A stretch of DNA of 64,000 nucleotides from Bacillus mycoides (GCF_018742245.1 NZ_CP036132.1:2723001-2787000); one strand, 5' to 3'; shown: positions 26,413 to 37,172, counted from the stretch's first letter. Program-made: numbers and translations. Notes: a model not told the origin generated them from the letters alone.

Positions 26413-28152
26413 TCACGAAATTCCATATTTTTCTATTTTACGATATAAGCTAGCCCGATGAATCCCTAAAAGCTTGGCTGCCTCTTTTATATTTCCAGCT
26501 GTCTTTTCCAAAGCCCTTGTAATCGCCCGTTTTTCAGCCGATTCCACTTCCTCCTGCAGTGAATAACTCATCTCATTCTTCTCTTGATCCACCGCAAATA
26601 TTTCATGATATAACTCTTCTTCCAAATCTTTTTTCCGCAAATATACAGGAAGATGATGCACTTGAATAATCATTCCTTCTATAACATTCATCGCTCGTTC
26701 TAACACATTCTCTAGCTCCCTAATATTGCCTGGCCAATCATGCTCCATGAATATATCCCTTACTCTCTCATCCAATGAAAGAACGCTACTACCCAGCTCC
26801 CCATTCAATTTCCGAATTAAAAATTCCATTATATGTATCATATCTTCCTTTCTCTCTCGTAACGGAGGAATATCGATCGCAAACACATTCAACCTATAAT
26901 ATAAATCCTCCCTAAATTCCCCTCTTTGCACCATTTCACGAAGATTTCGATGTGTCGCCGCAATGAAACGGACATCAATCTTTTGAATTTTCGTACCACC
27001 AATTCTTTCAATCTCTTTCTCTTGCAACACACGCAGCAACTTCACCTGCATGTCCAAAGACATATCACCGATCTCATCTAAAAACAACGTTCCCTTATGG
27101 GCCAACTCAATCTTCCCAGGCTTACCACCTTTTTTCGCTCCTGTAAAAGCCCCCTCTTCGTATCCAAATAATTCAGCCTCCAAAAGATCCCTCGGAATCG
27201 CAGCACAATTCAAACGAATAAATGAACCCCTAGCACGCGGACTTGCACGATGTACCGCATGCGCAAAGAGCTCCTTCCCTGTACCGCTCTCTCCTCTTAT
27301 CAAAACGGTAGACCGACTTTTAGAAACCTTCAAGGCCATCGTTTTAACTTCTTTCATTTTCGCACTCTCTCCTATAATACTTTGAAAGGACAACCTACCT
27401 TCTTGCAACCGCTGTAATTCAGTTTGATAGTAAGATAACTTTGATTCCATTGCACTAATCTGATCCCCCAAAGCTTTAAACTGCTGTATATCATGAAACA
27501 TAATTTTACCAATCGCACCAATAACCTCCCCGTCCTTAACAATAGGTATGCGAGTTGCGATAATATTCCGATTACTTATACGCTGGATATGCCCAATTTC
27601 CACCTGTCCCGTCTTCACGATAATATGCATCCTCGTATTTTCAACAACCTCCGTACAATGCTTACCAATCGCTTCCTTTGGATCATTAATCCCTAAAAAT
27701 TGTGCATAAGAACCACTTAAAAAATTGACAATCCCTTGTTCATTTACCCCTAGAATACACTCCGACAGTAAATTCAAGGCATTTTCATACCGACTGATGA
27801 TACTTTCCAAGGACTGTATACTTTTTTCCTTGTTTTCCAAAATGGCAATTGATCCATCTTCTTTCCCGCTCTGATATACACGGGATTCATTCATAATCAA
27901 TACTTGGTTGCCCACCTTACACTCGTACTTGTACAAACTATCATTTTGATTCACTACTAGCTTTTTACGATCAGGAATAATCGTTGATATATGCTTACCT
28001 ATTATTTCATTTTCTTTTTTATGTAACATGCTGCAGAATGGTTGGTTGCTGAATGTGATGATTCCATCATGACTTATGACAGCAATTCCGTTATTCATTA
28101 CCTGAAGAGCCTGGCTTGTTAACTGCAAATTCATTCTTTCATCCATATGCAT
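26413..28152 (-). CDS. Sigma-54-dependent activator with two PAS domains
   Basis: A 579-residue enhancer-binding protein. Two PAS-like sensor domains (about residues 10-75 and 110-215) are followed by an AAA+ domain with GESGTGKE (Walker A), the sigma-54 contact loop GAFTGA, FLDEIGDM (Walker B) and LYYRLNVF. A Fis-type helix-turn-helix (GNIKEAAKLLGIHRASLYRKIEKYGI) ends it. The layout is like RocR and AcoR of Bacillus. It should respond to a cytoplasmic ligand and drive the sigma-54 promoter at 26196. I chose the ATG at 28150-28152, behind AGGAGGGGC; a second ATG lies two codons later. Confidence 0.92.
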   Translation of the reverse strand: MHMDERMNLQLTSQALQVMNNGIAVISHDGIITFSNQPFCSMLHKKENEIIGKHISTIIPDRKKLVVNQNDSLYKYECKVGNQVLIMNESRVYQSGKEDGSIAILENKEKSIQSLESIISRYENALNLLSECILGVNEQGIVNFLSGSYAQFLGINDPKEAIGKHCTEVVENTRMHIIVKTGQVEIGHIQRISNRNIIATRIPIVKDGEVIGAIGKIMFHDIQQFKALGDQISAMESKLSYYQTELQRLQEGRLSFQSIIGESAKMKEVKTMALKVSKSRSTVLIRGESGTGKELFAHAVHRASPRARGSFIRLNCAAIPRDLLEAELFGYEEGAFTGAKKGGKPGKIELAHKGTLFLDEIGDMSLDMQVKLLRVLQEKEIERIGGTKIQKIDVRFIAATHRNLREMVQRGEFREDLYYRLNVFAIDIPPLRERKEDMIHIMEFLIRKLNGELGSSVLSLDERVRDIFMEHDWPGNIRELENVLERAMNVIEGMIIQVHHLPVYLRKKDLEEELYHEIFAVDQEKNEMSYSLQEEVESAEKRAITRALEKTAGNIKEAAKLLGIHRASLYRKIEKYGIS

Positions 28153-28435
28153 TTGGAAGCCCCTCCTATCAAATTGTGCTCTTTCTCGCATGTATTATAT
28201 ATTCATTTTAAACATTTACTTTCCTTCGGCTCTTCCGTTTGAAGTAATAATTTCTTGAACCAGTAATATAGCTGATTAACCGGTAGGTTCTTTTTTGACA
28301 CCTGTCAGGTTTTAATAATCCAATTTCTTTAAATCCTTGGATGTAAGAAGATGAATCTCATGGGCTATTTACAACTTGTAGGTGAGGAATATTTGACGCT
28401 TACCTTAGATACCTAATGAGTTTTATGAAAAGTAA
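28153..28435. other. Intergenic region before the sigma-54 activator
   Basis: About 280 bases with no gene. GACACCTGTCAGG at about 28298-28310 is a short inverted repeat of unclear meaning. Confidence 0.35.
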
Positions 28436-28469
28436 AAAACAGTTGATGGAGTGTCTTCCATCAGCTATT
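28436..28469 (-). terminator. Terminator of the DUF2332 gene
   Basis: On the minus strand GCTGATGGAAGACACTCCATCA forms a hairpin followed by a TTTTTT run, about 45 bases after the stop codon. Confidence 0.7.
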
Positions 28470-28515
28470 TTAATTACGAATTTTGGTGATGAAACCCATA
28501 ATTATTAGATTTACT

Positions 28516-29562
28516 TTAGCATAGCTTCTTATCCCCCAATCCCCAACTAAACCATCTCCCATGCCCTTCCGTTTCCCCAACAGTTTCACAATATTCGTTT
28601 CCGTTAATATAATAATCAATATGAAGGTCCCGGTCCCACATATTGTTATATAGGTGGAATACATCACGTTTTGCACCGATTTCTTTAATTTGTTTTTCTA
28701 GCGCATGTTTTACTTGCTTAGGTATTTGATTTGCGACGTGTGTATGGAAAATGCAGATAACAGCATCTTCACTTATTTGTTCAATAATAGATGGCAACAG
28801 CTCTACACCGTCTCCTTCTATTAATCGGACGGATTCATTTTTAACTAAAGATGCTGCTTGATCGAACAGTTCAAGTCTTTCTTTATGTTCTGGCCAAATT
28901 AGTGCACGTAGCCATAAATAATCTTCCTCATTATGTAAATCATTCACATGTAAATCAAGCCCGATTCTTTCTACGACAGGTGGACTTTGTTTTAGAAAAC
29001 GGGGCACATTCTCCCCTCTTATTTCAGAGGTTAAATGTACATTCGAATTTATATTTCCATATGTTTCATCTGTTCCGTACGAATAGCTATATTGGTCCCA
29101 GAACAGTTGTAATCCAGAACTTGTACCAATTTCAATTACCACTAACGGTTTATTCACTTTGTTAAATATGTAGCAGAAACTTGGGTATAAGTATGCACAT
29201 CGTCTTACTTCATTCGTTTGAACGAGTTTCGTTTGTAATAAAGTAATGATTTCTTCTCGGTACTCATTACAGAAATCTTTAAATTGTTCAAAAGCTTTAT
29301 CTAAATTTGTTTTAGCATTTTCAACTAAGCTACTATAATACGTTTTTAAATGATGGTCTTTCCCTTTTAGCAATAAATAATGTACTGCACCTAATAATAA
29401 GTTTGGGATTGGTTGTCCTACTTGAGCGTAGGAAGATAGTGTAAGCACTTCCTCATCTTCAGAAATCTTCATTGATAAGTATTCGTATAAATCACTTGAT
29501 CCTTTACATTCCTTGATTGAAAAATTTCGAAATAAGTTTGCGACTTGTTTTTTTGTAAGCAT
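28516..29562 (-). CDS. DUF2332 family protein
   Basis: A 348-residue soluble protein. The segment VVIEIGTSSGLQLFWDQYSYSYG and the later LIEGDGVELLPSII and CIFHTHVANQIP are typical of DUF2332 proteins, which have a methyltransferase-like Rossmann core. The function is not known, and whether it binds SAM is not shown. The ATG follows AAGGAGGGATACCA. It stands alone, ended by a terminator. No neighbour hints at a pathway. Confidence 0.82.
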   Translation of the reverse strand: MLTKKQVANLFRNFSIKECKGSSDLYEYLSMKISEDEEVLTLSSYAQVGQPIPNLLLGAVHYLLLKGKDHHLKTYYSSLVENAKTNLDKAFEQFKDFCNEYREEIITLLQTKLVQTNEVRRCAYLYPSFCYIFNKVNKPLVVIEIGTSSGLQLFWDQYSYSYGTDETYGNINSNVHLTSEIRGENVPRFLKQSPPVVERIGLDLHVNDLHNEEDYLWLRALIWPEHKERLELFDQAASLVKNESVRLIEGDGVELLPSIIEQISEDAVICIFHTHVANQIPKQVKHALEKQIKEIGAKRDVFHLYNNMWDRDLHIDYYINGNEYCETVGETEGHGRWFSWGLGDKKLC

Positions 29563-29826
29563 TGGTATCCCTCCTTGGTTATTTTCAGAATAATCTTATC
29601 ATTTATTTGTTATTTACTCTATTTTTTCAAATTAGATGTTACAAAAATAGAATTTTACTAGTTCTCAAAGATAAAACATAAAAATAGAAGTTTTTTTGAG
29701 ATAACATCAAACTGGAATTCTTCTTCAAATTCCGCTTTACTACTATGCTTTTTACCCTTATGACAGAAGAATTCTATGAAATAAAACGTTAAATAGTTTA
29801 AAATTATCAGATAACACTAGATATTT
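29563..29826. other. Intergenic AT-rich region before mqo
   Basis: About 260 bases between the divergent DUF2332 and mqo genes. I saw no open reading frame and no named element; the mqo operator and leader follow. Confidence 0.4.
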
Positions 29827-29870
29827 TAGTCTATTAATTATTATAATAGACTATGAGATGGTTATATAAT
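29827..29870 (+). promoter_or_regulatory. Perfect inverted repeat over the mqo promoter
   Basis: TAGTCTATTA at 29827-29836 and TAATAGACTA at 29844-29853 form a perfect 10-bp inverted repeat with a seven-base spacer. A TATAAT box lies at 29865-29870, so the palindrome covers the -35 region. It may be a repressor or activator operator; the regulator is unknown. Confidence 0.55.
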
Positions 29871-29880
29871 TGAGACAAAA

Positions 29881-29943
29881 AAGGTAAATACCTAGGTGGG
29901 GCCTAGGCGGTGTTTTCTTTTTACGGCTTAGATATAAAAACAC
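29881..29943 (+). promoter_or_regulatory. Structured leader of mqo
   Basis: Three hairpins stand in a row in the expected 5' leader: AGGTAAATACCT, CCTAGG-TGGGG-CCTAGG, and GGTGTTTT pairing with AAAACACC at 29908-29943. They end about 40 bases before the mqo start. No known riboswitch was recognised. Confidence 0.45.
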
Positions 29944-29982
29944 CTACTCTTTTTTGCCAATATAGGGGATGGAGAGATTATC

Positions 29983-31485
29983 ATGAGCAACATGCAGCAA
30001 AAAACAGACGTTATCTTAATTGGCGCAGGAATTATGAGCGCAACGTTAGGATCATTACTTAAAGAATTGGCACCTGAATGGGAAATTAAAGTATTTGAAA
30101 AACTCGCTAATGCCGGAGAAGAAAGTTCTAACGAATGGAATAATGCTGGTACAGGACATTCTGCGCTATGTGAGCTTAACTATACATCCGAAAAATCTGA
30201 CGGGTCTATAGATATTGGTAAAGCTGTAAAAGTAAATGAGCAATTTCAACTTTCAAGACAATTTTGGGCGTATCTTGTTAAGAGAAACTTAATTCGTAAT
30301 CCACAAGATTTTATTATGCCACTACCTCATATGAGTTTGGTGCAAGGAGAAAAAAATGTAGAGTTTCTAAAAAATCGTTTTGAAGCGCTTTCAAAAAATC
30401 CTCTATTCCAAGGGATGGAATTTTCTGATGCACCTGACACATTAAAAAAATGGCTTCCACTCATTATGGAAGGCCGTACTTCTAATGAACCGGTGGCTGC
30501 AACGAAAATTGACTCTGGAACAGATGTTAACTTTGGTGCGTTAACGCGCATGTTGTTTGATTACTTAAAAACTAAAAATGTCGAGCTAAACTACAAACAT
30601 AGTGTTGAAAATATTAAACGTACGAAGAACGGTTTGTGGGAAGTAAAAGTACACGATATGAATAGTGGTAAAATCGAACACCATACTGCAAAATTCGTCT
30701 TTATCGGCGGCGGTGGCGGTAGTCTACCTCTACTACAAAAGACTGGTATTCCTGAATCAAAACATATCGGCGGATTCCCAGTAAGTGGACTATTTATGGT
30801 ATGTAAAAACCAAAAAGTTGTAGAGCAGCATCATGCAAAAGTATACGGAAAAGCTAAAGTGGGTGCTCCGCCAATGTCTGTACCTCACCTTGATACAAGA
30901 TATATAGACAACAAAAAAGCTTTACTGTTTGGACCGTTTGCAGGTTTCTCGCCTAAGTTCTTAAAAACTGGCTCAAACCTTGATTTAATTGGTTCTGTAA
31001 AACCGAATAACGTCTTAACGATGTTAGCAGCCGGTGTAAAAGAAATGGGATTAACAAAATACTTAATCCAACAAGTTATGTTATCACACGAAAAGCGTAT
31101 GGAAGAATTACGTGAGTTTATTCCGAACGCTAAAAGTGAAGATTGGGATACTGTCGTTGCTGGACAACGTGTGCAAGTAATTAAAGATACTGATGCAGGT
31201 GGTAAAGGAACACTTCAATTTGGTACAGAAGTTGTTAGTGCAAATGACGGATCAATCGCTGCGTTACTTGGCGCTTCTCCAGGTGCTTCTACTGCGGTTC
31301 ACGTTATGCTTGAAGTATTAGAAAAATGCTTCCCAGAACGTATACTAGCATGGGAGCCAAAAATAAAAGAAATGATCCCTTCTTATGGCGTATCACTAAC
31401 GGAAAATCCAAGACTGTTCCAAGAGCTTCACGCTTCAACAGGACGCACACTTGGGTTAAATGAAAAAGAAGCTGTTCACAATTAA
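29983..31485 (+). CDS. mqo: Malate:quinone oxidoreductase
   Basis: It oxidises malate to oxaloacetate and passes electrons to quinone at the inner face of the membrane, a branch of the TCA cycle. The 500-residue protein starts with the FAD motif [17 protein letters not shown], followed by [35 protein letters not shown], and [21 protein letters not shown], all typical of Mqo. There is no membrane helix; the enzyme is peripheral. The ATG follows GGGGATGGAGAG. It is a single-gene unit ended by a bidirectional terminator. Confidence 0.97.
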   Translation: MSNMQQKTDVILIGAGIMSATLGSLLKELAPEWEIKVFEKLANAGEESSNEWNNAGTGHSALCELNYTSEKSDGSIDIGKAVKVNEQFQLSRQFWAYLVKRNLIRNPQDFIMPLPHMSLVQGEKNVEFLKNRFEALSKNPLFQGMEFSDAPDTLKKWLPLIMEGRTSNEPVAATKIDSGTDVNFGALTRMLFDYLKTKNVELNYKHSVENIKRTKNGLWEVKVHDMNSGKIEHHTAKFVFIGGGGGSLPLLQKTGIPESKHIGGFPVSGLFMVCKNQKVVEQHHAKVYGKAKVGAPPMSVPHLDTRYIDNKKALLFGPFAGFSPKFLKTGSNLDLIGSVKPNNVLTMLAAGVKEMGLTKYLIQQVMLSHEKRMEELREFIPNAKSEDWDTVVAGQRVQVIKDTDAGGKGTLQFGTEVVSANDGSIAALLGASPGASTAVHVMLEVLEKCFPERILAWEPKIKEMIPSYGVSLTENPRLFQELHASTGRTLGLNEKEAVHN

Positions 31486-31511
31486 TGAATAGATTAAAAA
31501 AACGACATAAT

Positions 31512-31540
31512 AAAAACGTCCGATATATTCGGACGTTTTT
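31512..31540. terminator. Bidirectional terminator between mqo and lsrB
   Basis: AAAAACGTCCGA and TCGGACGTTTTT form a perfect stem with a short loop and runs on both sides. Confidence 0.9.
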
Positions 31541-31548
31541 ATTTTCTA

Positions 31549-32592
31549 CTAGAAATTATACTTATCGATATTATCTTTCGTAAATACAACTCGTTCAGGT
31601 AATACGATAATACCATTTCCTTCTGCCTCATAGTCATACCCTTGAATAGAGTTCGGCTCTACTTTCACTTTTCCGATTCCTTTTACTTCAAAGCTATCCC
31701 CGACTTTTAACTTCTTCCCTTTTACAACAATTTCATTTGCAACATAAGTTGCTAGTGCACCTTGTTGTTTTACATCCCATAATCCAAATTGTTGTACTGT
31801 TCCTCGTTTCACATAATCACGCATAACGTTCGGTGTCGAAAACCCCGTTACGACTACTTTCTTATCCATTTTCAAATTCTCAGCTGCTTGTGCCATTGCT
31901 GGTAGTGCTGTTGCATCTGGACATATTACTGCGTTAATATCTGGATACGTTTTTAAAATACTCTCTCCAACTGATAAAGATTTTTGCGCATTATTTTCAC
32001 CGTATTGCGTCGTTACAATTTCCCAATTCGGATATTTCTCTTTAATAATCTCTTTCGCCTTCGTTACCCACTGATTTTGATCTGTTACAGTCGGGCTTGA
32101 ATAAAAGAATGCTACTTTTCCTTTATCTCCAATTTGCTTAGAAGTCATTTCAATTAATAAGTTTGCAAGTTGGTCTGGTGTACCTTGGCTAATATAAAAC
32201 GAACGGTCTTTCGGATTCACATCAGAATCCCACGTTAATACTGTCATCCCTTTTTTCTTTGCACGTTGTAATGATTGCGAGAGACCATCAACTGACGTAG
32301 ATGAAACCATAATTGCATCATAGTTTTGGTTAATAAAATTGTTTATATATTTTACTTGCCCTGATACACTTGCCTCAGACGGTCCATCGTACTTCACTTG
32401 TACACCTAACTTATCTCCCATCTCTTTTGCACCTTCACCACCTGATGTGAAGAAGCCAACTCCCGTTAATTTCGGAATGAACGCAAATTTTACATCATCT
32501 GCTTTTTTCTTATCCGCAGTTTGGCTAGAACAAGCAATTAAACCAATTAAACAAATACACATAATAATAACAATCCCCAGTTTTCTCTTCAT
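31549..32592 (-). CDS. lsrB: AI-2 ABC transporter substrate-binding lipoprotein
   Basis: A 347-residue periplasmic-binding-fold lipoprotein: a signal peptide ends in LIACSS, with the lipid-bearing cysteine at 21. The body ([27 protein letters not shown]-like [28 protein letters not shown]) contains the residues that contact the AI-2 form in LsrB. B. cereus and B. anthracis LsrB are known AI-2 receptors. It is the last gene of the lsrACDB half, overlapping lsrD by four bases. Confidence 0.94.
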   Translation of the reverse strand: MKRKLGIVIIMCICLIGLIACSSQTADKKKADDVKFAFIPKLTGVGFFTSGGEGAKEMGDKLGVQVKYDGPSEASVSGQVKYINNFINQNYDAIMVSSTSVDGLSQSLQRAKKKGMTVLTWDSDVNPKDRSFYISQGTPDQLANLLIEMTSKQIGDKGKVAFFYSSPTVTDQNQWVTKAKEIIKEKYPNWEIVTTQYGENNAQKSLSVGESILKTYPDINAVICPDATALPAMAQAAENLKMDKKVVVTGFSTPNVMRDYVKRGTVQQFGLWDVKQQGALATYVANEIVVKGKKLKVGDSFEVKGIGKVKVEPNSIQGYDYEAEGNGIIVLPERVVFTKDNIDKYNF

Positions 32593-33587
32593 GACATTTC
32601 CCCCTTATGCAAATTCCTTCTTTTCCCCGTAGCGAATCGTTGTAATTTGAAATGTCTCATAATAACAGAAACAATAAGGATAATACCTATTACTACATTA
32701 GATTGTTCATTCGTTAAGCCCGTCATTTGCAAACCGTACTGCATGAGTCCTATAAAAACACTCGCTAGTACTGTCCCAATAATACTCCCTTTTCCGCCTG
32801 TAATTAGTGTGCCGCCTAATACAACTGCCGTAATAACTGGCAAAATGGTTTCACTTCCAATATCAGCACGAGCAGAACCGAAATACGCTGTTAAGAAAGC
32901 TCCTCCTAATCCACCTCCTAACCCAGAAAGTACGTAAGCAGTAATCACTACTTTCTTCGTTCGAATTCCGGAATATTTCGCCGTACTTTCATTTGCGCCA
33001 GTTAATTTTGCGTGGCGACCGTATGTTGTACGGTGAAACAATATCGTAAATACTATCGTTAAAATGACAAGGAGCCATAATAAATTAGGTATACCGATAA
33101 AACTACCATTTGCCAGTTGCACATATGAATCTGGTAAACCACTTATTCCTTCATAGCCCGCTGCACCCGAACCACCTGAAATAACAAGGGCGATTCCTGC
33201 ATATAAAAACATCGTTCCAAGTGTAACGACAAGAGGTTCTACATCTGTCATTTTTATAATAAGTCCATTTAATCCGCCCGCTATGCAACTTATTACGAGC
33301 GCAATGATAACAGCTAACAGTATAGGCATGCCATTCATCCAAAGTACTCCGATAAGAATCGAAGTAAGCCCCATAATAGATCCTACTGAAACATCAATTC
33401 CGCCAGTTACAATGACAAATGTCATCGGAATAGCCGTGATTGAAATAATAAGGAAATCGTTCATACTAAAAAGGAGGTTACTAATGTTTAAGAAATCACT
33501 ATTTATGAAACTAAAGAGAATGAATTCTACGAGAAGCAATATGAGAAGAACCCCTTCCCATCTATACAAGCTACGTATTCCCCTCAT
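32589..33587 (-). CDS. lsrD: AI-2 ABC transporter permease LsrD
   Basis: A 332-residue membrane protein of the ribose-type (BPD_transp_2) permease family, with about ten hydrophobic segments and the [18 protein letters not shown] and [15 protein letters not shown] motifs of that family. The ATG at 33585-33587 follows AGGAGGGTGAA and overlaps the lsrC stop by four bases (ATGA). An in-frame extension to 33629 would overlap lsrC more. It works as a pair with LsrC. Confidence 0.93.
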   Translation of the reverse strand: MRGIRSLYRWEGVLLILLLVEFILFSFINSDFLNISNLLFSMNDFLIISITAIPMTFVIVTGGIDVSVGSIMGLTSILIGVLWMNGMPILLAVIIALVISCIAGGLNGLIIKMTDVEPLVVTLGTMFLYAGIALVISGGSGAAGYEGISGLPDSYVQLANGSFIGIPNLLWLLVILTIVFTILFHRTTYGRHAKLTGANESTAKYSGIRTKKVVITAYVLSGLGGGLGGAFLTAYFGSARADIGSETILPVITAVVLGGTLITGGKGSIIGTVLASVFIGLMQYGLQMTGLTNEQSNVVIGIILIVSVIMRHFKLQRFATGKRRNLHKGEMS

Positions 33588-34552
33588 AGATTCACCCTCC
33601 TTTCTTCTAATTGCCGGAGTTTCTTCCATTTTTTTAAGACACTATCTAATATGATGATGAGTAAAAGTAAAAATCCTGAAATAGCACTATTCCAAAATGC
33701 AGGTATTTTTAAAAAGACGAGTGAACTGCTTATCACTTCTAAGAAGAATGCACCTAATGCCGCTCCAAATATAGAACCTGTTCCTCCTTTTAAATGAATA
33801 CCACCTAAAACAGCAGCAGCGATAACTTGCAATTCTATCCCTGTACCTGTTTGATTTGGAACGAATCCAATATTCATTACGAATATACATCCAGCGAACC
33901 CAGCGCTTATGCCTGATATGATAAACGCGTATATTTTCACTTTATCTACATGTATTCCAATAAGCCTTGCACCATCTTCATTATCACCGACCGCATAAAA
34001 ATATCTTCCAATTTGAACTTTCATTAAAAAGAAATATAGCAGCAGTAATATGATAAGAACGGTCCATACCGTTATCGGAATCCCTAACATCATAATAGAA
34101 GAAATTTGTTTATACTCATTCGGAATATCTTCAATCCACTTTCCGCCCGTAAATATTAACATTACGCCTCTAATAATCCCGAGCATTCCTAATGTCATAA
34201 TGATAGCTGGCACCCTAAATTTCGTAACGCCAATTCCGTTTACCATACCAATAAGGGCGCTAAGTATAATTGCCGCAAATATTGAAATAAAGGCACTGTA
34301 TCCATCTGTTAACAACATCCCGCAAACCGCAGCGCTTAATCCCATAATAGATCCTACTGATACATCTATATTTTTCGTAAACAATACGAAAGATTGACCA
34401 ATTGCCAAAACAACTAAAATAACGCTTGATTTCATAATTAAAGATAAAGAGCTAAACTGAACAAAACTAGGGTTCATTACTCCAACGAAGGCTATGTAAA
34501 GAAGTAATAAAATAATAATAGACGTCTCATGCATTTTAAATAAACGGTTCAC
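33584..34552 (-). CDS. lsrC: AI-2 ABC transporter permease LsrC
   Basis: A 322-residue permease of the same family as Lsr[40 protein letters not shown] and AAVLGGIHLKGGTGSIFGA are seen. It has about nine hydrophobic segments. The start overlaps the lsrA stop by four bases. It forms the heterodimeric channel with LsrD, energised by LsrA. Confidence 0.93.
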   Translation of the reverse strand: MNRLFKMHETSIIILLLLYIAFVGVMNPSFVQFSSLSLIMKSSVILVVLAIGQSFVLFTKNIDVSVGSIMGLSAAVCGMLLTDGYSAFISIFAAIILSALIGMVNGIGVTKFRVPAIIMTLGMLGIIRGVMLIFTGGKWIEDIPNEYKQISSIMMLGIPITVWTVLIILLLLYFFLMKVQIGRYFYAVGDNEDGARLIGIHVDKVKIYAFIISGISAGFAGCIFVMNIGFVPNQTGTGIELQVIAAAVLGGIHLKGGTGSIFGAALGAFFLEVISSSLVFLKIPAFWNSAISGFLLLLIIILDSVLKKWKKLRQLEERRVNL

Positions 34553-36042
34553 TCCGTTACACCTCCCTTTCCTCCGTACGCAAGGCGTGTAACTTCATCA
34601 ATACAAATTTCCTTCTTCTCCAAATGAGAGACGAATTCTCCGTTTCTCATCACATAAACACGATTCGCTAATTGAACGATTTCTTCCATATCTGAAGAAA
34701 TTAATATGATCGCAAGTCCCTCTCTCTTCAAACTTTGTATCGTTTCGTATACTTCTAGTCTTGCTTTCGCATCAATACCGCGGGTCGGTTCATCAAGAAT
34801 AATCACTTTCGGATTACATGCAAGATATTTCGCTAGCACGACCTTCTGTTGGTTCCCACCTGATAAAGACGTCATTTTCTCATTCATATGAGGGACAACA
34901 ATTCGAAACTGTTTTATATACAATTCAGATAAAGCGCTTTCTTTTTTGTTATTTAAAAAGAAGCTACTCATACTGTTTAAAAATGCAGCTGTTATATTTT
35001 CTTTCACAGACGCAATTGAAAAAATGCCATTCCCTGCCCGGTCCTCCGGTACATACACCATACCTTCCTTTATTCGCTTATGTACCGAATACTTCGTAAT
35101 GGATTTTCCCTCTAATAAAACAGAACCTGATTTCAAAGGCATTAATCCAAATATTGATTCAGCTAATTCAGTCCTACCTGATCCGACGATACCTGCAATC
35201 CCTACAACTTCTCCAGTGTGTACAGTTAATGATACATTTTGAAACGCATAACTAGACGCATTCGTGACATCTAATACTTTTTCCGAATGCTCTATTTCTT
35301 CTTGCGTGATTTCTTTCTTCTCCTCAAGTTTATAACCTTTCGGTAATAACCCCTCCATTAGCATGTCATATGTATAGCTTGATACATCCCCTTGACTTAC
35401 AATCATTCCGTCACGCAAAATTGCTACTTTATTCGCAATTTCAAAGATTTCTGGAAAACGATGCGTAATGTAAATCATGCCAATTCCTTTTTCTTTTAAA
35501 CTTTTCATCAACACAAAAAGACTCTTAATTTCGTGAGTTGTTAATGTCGATGTTGGCTCATCTAAAATAAGAATCTCAGCTTCTCTTATTAATCCCCTCA
35601 ATATTTCTACTAATTGTTGCTGGGCAATGGATAACGATAACCCTAGCTCATGAAGTTGAATGTTCCAACCTAAGCCTTCTAGCAACTTATTAATTTTATT
35701 TCGAAGTTCTTTCTTTTTCGCTTTCATTCCGATACAAATGTTCTCTTCAATTGTCATATGCGGAAAGATGAGTGGCTCTTGTGGTATTAAATATATGCCA
35801 TGTTGATGTGCTTCTGCTGTGTTTGAAAACTGTTGTATTTCTCCTTTCACAAACATATTGCCAGCATCGTATGAATACAAACCCGTTAATATTTTCATTA
35901 ATGTTGATTTCCCGGCACCATTTCCTCCGACTAAAGCGTATACATCTCCACGCTCTAATTGTAAATTGACTTCTTTTAATACGAGTTGATCTGCAAATGA
36001 TTTATTCATCTTTGTAACTTGTAATAAGGGCACTTTCTCCAC
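34549..36042 (-). CDS. lsrA: AI-2 ABC transporter ATPase LsrA
   Basis: A 497-residue double ATPase. The first half has GGNGAGKSTLMKI (Walker A) and LSIAQQQLVEI with LILDEPTSTLT; the second has VGSGRTELAE and LSGGNQQKVVLAKYLA with ILDEPTRGID. The two cassettes are typical of sugar-type importers (RbsA/MglA). The start is GTG, behind AGGTGACAACAT. It is the first gene of the leftward lsr unit; lsrR lies divergent about 200 bases away. Confidence 0.94.
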   Translation of the reverse strand: MEKVPLLQVTKMNKSFADQLVLKEVNLQLERGDVYALVGGNGAGKSTLMKILTGLYSYDAGNMFVKGEIQQFSNTAEAHQHGIYLIPQEPLIFPHMTIEENICIGMKAKKKELRNKINKLLEGLGWNIQLHELGLSLSIAQQQLVEILRGLIREAEILILDEPTSTLTTHEIKSLFVLMKSLKEKGIGMIYITHRFPEIFEIANKVAILRDGMIVSQGDVSSYTYDMLMEGLLPKGYKLEEKKEITQEEIEHSEKVLDVTNASSYAFQNVSLTVHTGEVVGIAGIVGSGRTELAESIFGLMPLKSGSVLLEGKSITKYSVHKRIKEGMVYVPEDRAGNGIFSIASVKENITAAFLNSMSSFFLNNKKESALSELYIKQFRIVVPHMNEKMTSLSGGNQQKVVLAKYLACNPKVIILDEPTRGIDAKARLEVYETIQSLKREGLAIILISSDMEEIVQLANRVYVMRNGEFVSHLEKKEICIDEVTRLAYGGKGGVTE

Positions 36043-36239
36043 ATGTTGTCACCTGCCTTTATGCAGAACATTTTTTGAGAAAATGATTTTTTGTTCTACT
36101 TGTTTTGTAGCATTGTATATTTCTTTTTTCATATCTAGAACACTTTTTTCACCGGACTATTTATCGCTTCAACTGGAATAAACAAAATAACGAACACATA
36201 TGTTTAAGCAGTGGTCAATTGTTGAAAGGGATGAAGAGT
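36043..36239. promoter_or_regulatory. lsrA-lsrR divergent control region
   Basis: These 197 bases must carry both promoters and the LsrR operators. No operator could be defined by eye; the region is AT-rich. By analogy with enteric LsrR, phospho-AI-2 would relieve repression here. Confidence 0.5.
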
Positions 36240-37172
36240 ATGTCACAGCTCAACTTTGAAGACAATTTGTTAACAAAAGTAGCTTGGTACTATTATAAAG
36301 ATCAATTAACCCAGCAAGAAATTGCTTCACTTCTTCACATTTCAAGAAATAAAGTCGTTCGGTTGTTAGATAAAGCACGGACGGAAGGTGTCGTCACATT
36401 TCACGTAAAAGGTACTGGTTTGCACTGTTTAAGCATCGAACGTGACCTTATGAAAAAATTCCATCTAAAAGATGCTTTCGTTATTCCAACGCCAACTGAG
36501 GATTATGCATTTTCACTCGGAAAAGCTGCCGCACAATATTTAGAAACTCATCTGCAACAAGGGGATTTACTTGGGATTGGCTGGGGAGAGACGATAAGTA
36601 AAATGCTAGAAAGCATTCATTTTGATAGCTCTATGAATCTTTCAATCGTTACTCTTACAGGAGGCGTAAATCACTATATTCCAAGAAACCAAAGCTATTT
36701 AAACTACATGCAAGGCGATCTTCATATTATTCCTACCCCTTTTCTTACATCTACAAACGAAATGACGCAAATTATTCTATCTGAACCGAGCGTGAAAGAT
36801 ATGCTTCACGTCGCTTCACTCGCTCATACAGCAGTAGTTGGCATTGGAAGCTTATCTCAAGACGCCACAATTGTGAAAGAAGAAAAACTAACGCTACGTG
36901 AAATGACTTATATACGTAGTCAAAACGGGGCCGGAGATATTTTAGGGCAATTTTATAATACTAACGGAAAACAATTAGAACTTCCTCATCATAATCGTCT
37001 TATCGGCACACCACTCTCTGTTCTTCAAAACATGAAACATGTCGTTGGTGTAGCTGGCGGTACGGAAAAGATAGATGCAATTTACGGCGCCTTAAAAGGA
37101 AAGTTCATTCATACATTAATTACGGATGAAGAAACTGCCCTCTCCTTATTAAGAAAGGAAGGTGACTCTTAA
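36240..37172 (+). CDS. lsrR: AI-2 operon regulator LsrR (SorC family)
   Basis: A 310-residue SorC/DeoR-type regulator. An N-terminal helix-turn-helix (KDQLTQQEIASLLHISRNKVVRLLDKAR) is followed by the sugar-phosphate-binding domain (GIGWGETISKMLE, IVTLTGGVN, VVGVAGGTEKIDAIYGALKG). In enteric bacteria LsrR represses lsr until it binds phospho-AI-2. I chose the ATG at 36240, behind AAAGGGATGA; in-frame starts at 36219 and 36231 exist. Its stop overlaps the lsrK start. Confidence 0.92.
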   Translation: MSQLNFEDNLLTKVAWYYYKDQLTQQEIASLLHISRNKVVRLLDKARTEGVVTFHVKGTGLHCLSIERDLMKKFHLKDAFVIPTPTEDYAFSLGKAAAQYLETHLQQGDLLGIGWGETISKMLESIHFDSSMNLSIVTLTGGVNHYIPRNQSYLNYMQGDLHIIPTPFLTSTNEMTQIILSEPSVKDMLHVASLAHTAVVGIGSLSQDATIVKEEKLTLREMTYIRSQNGAGDILGQFYNTNGKQLELPHHNRLIGTPLSVLQNMKHVVGVAGGTEKIDAIYGALKGKFIHTLITDEETALSLLRKEGDS

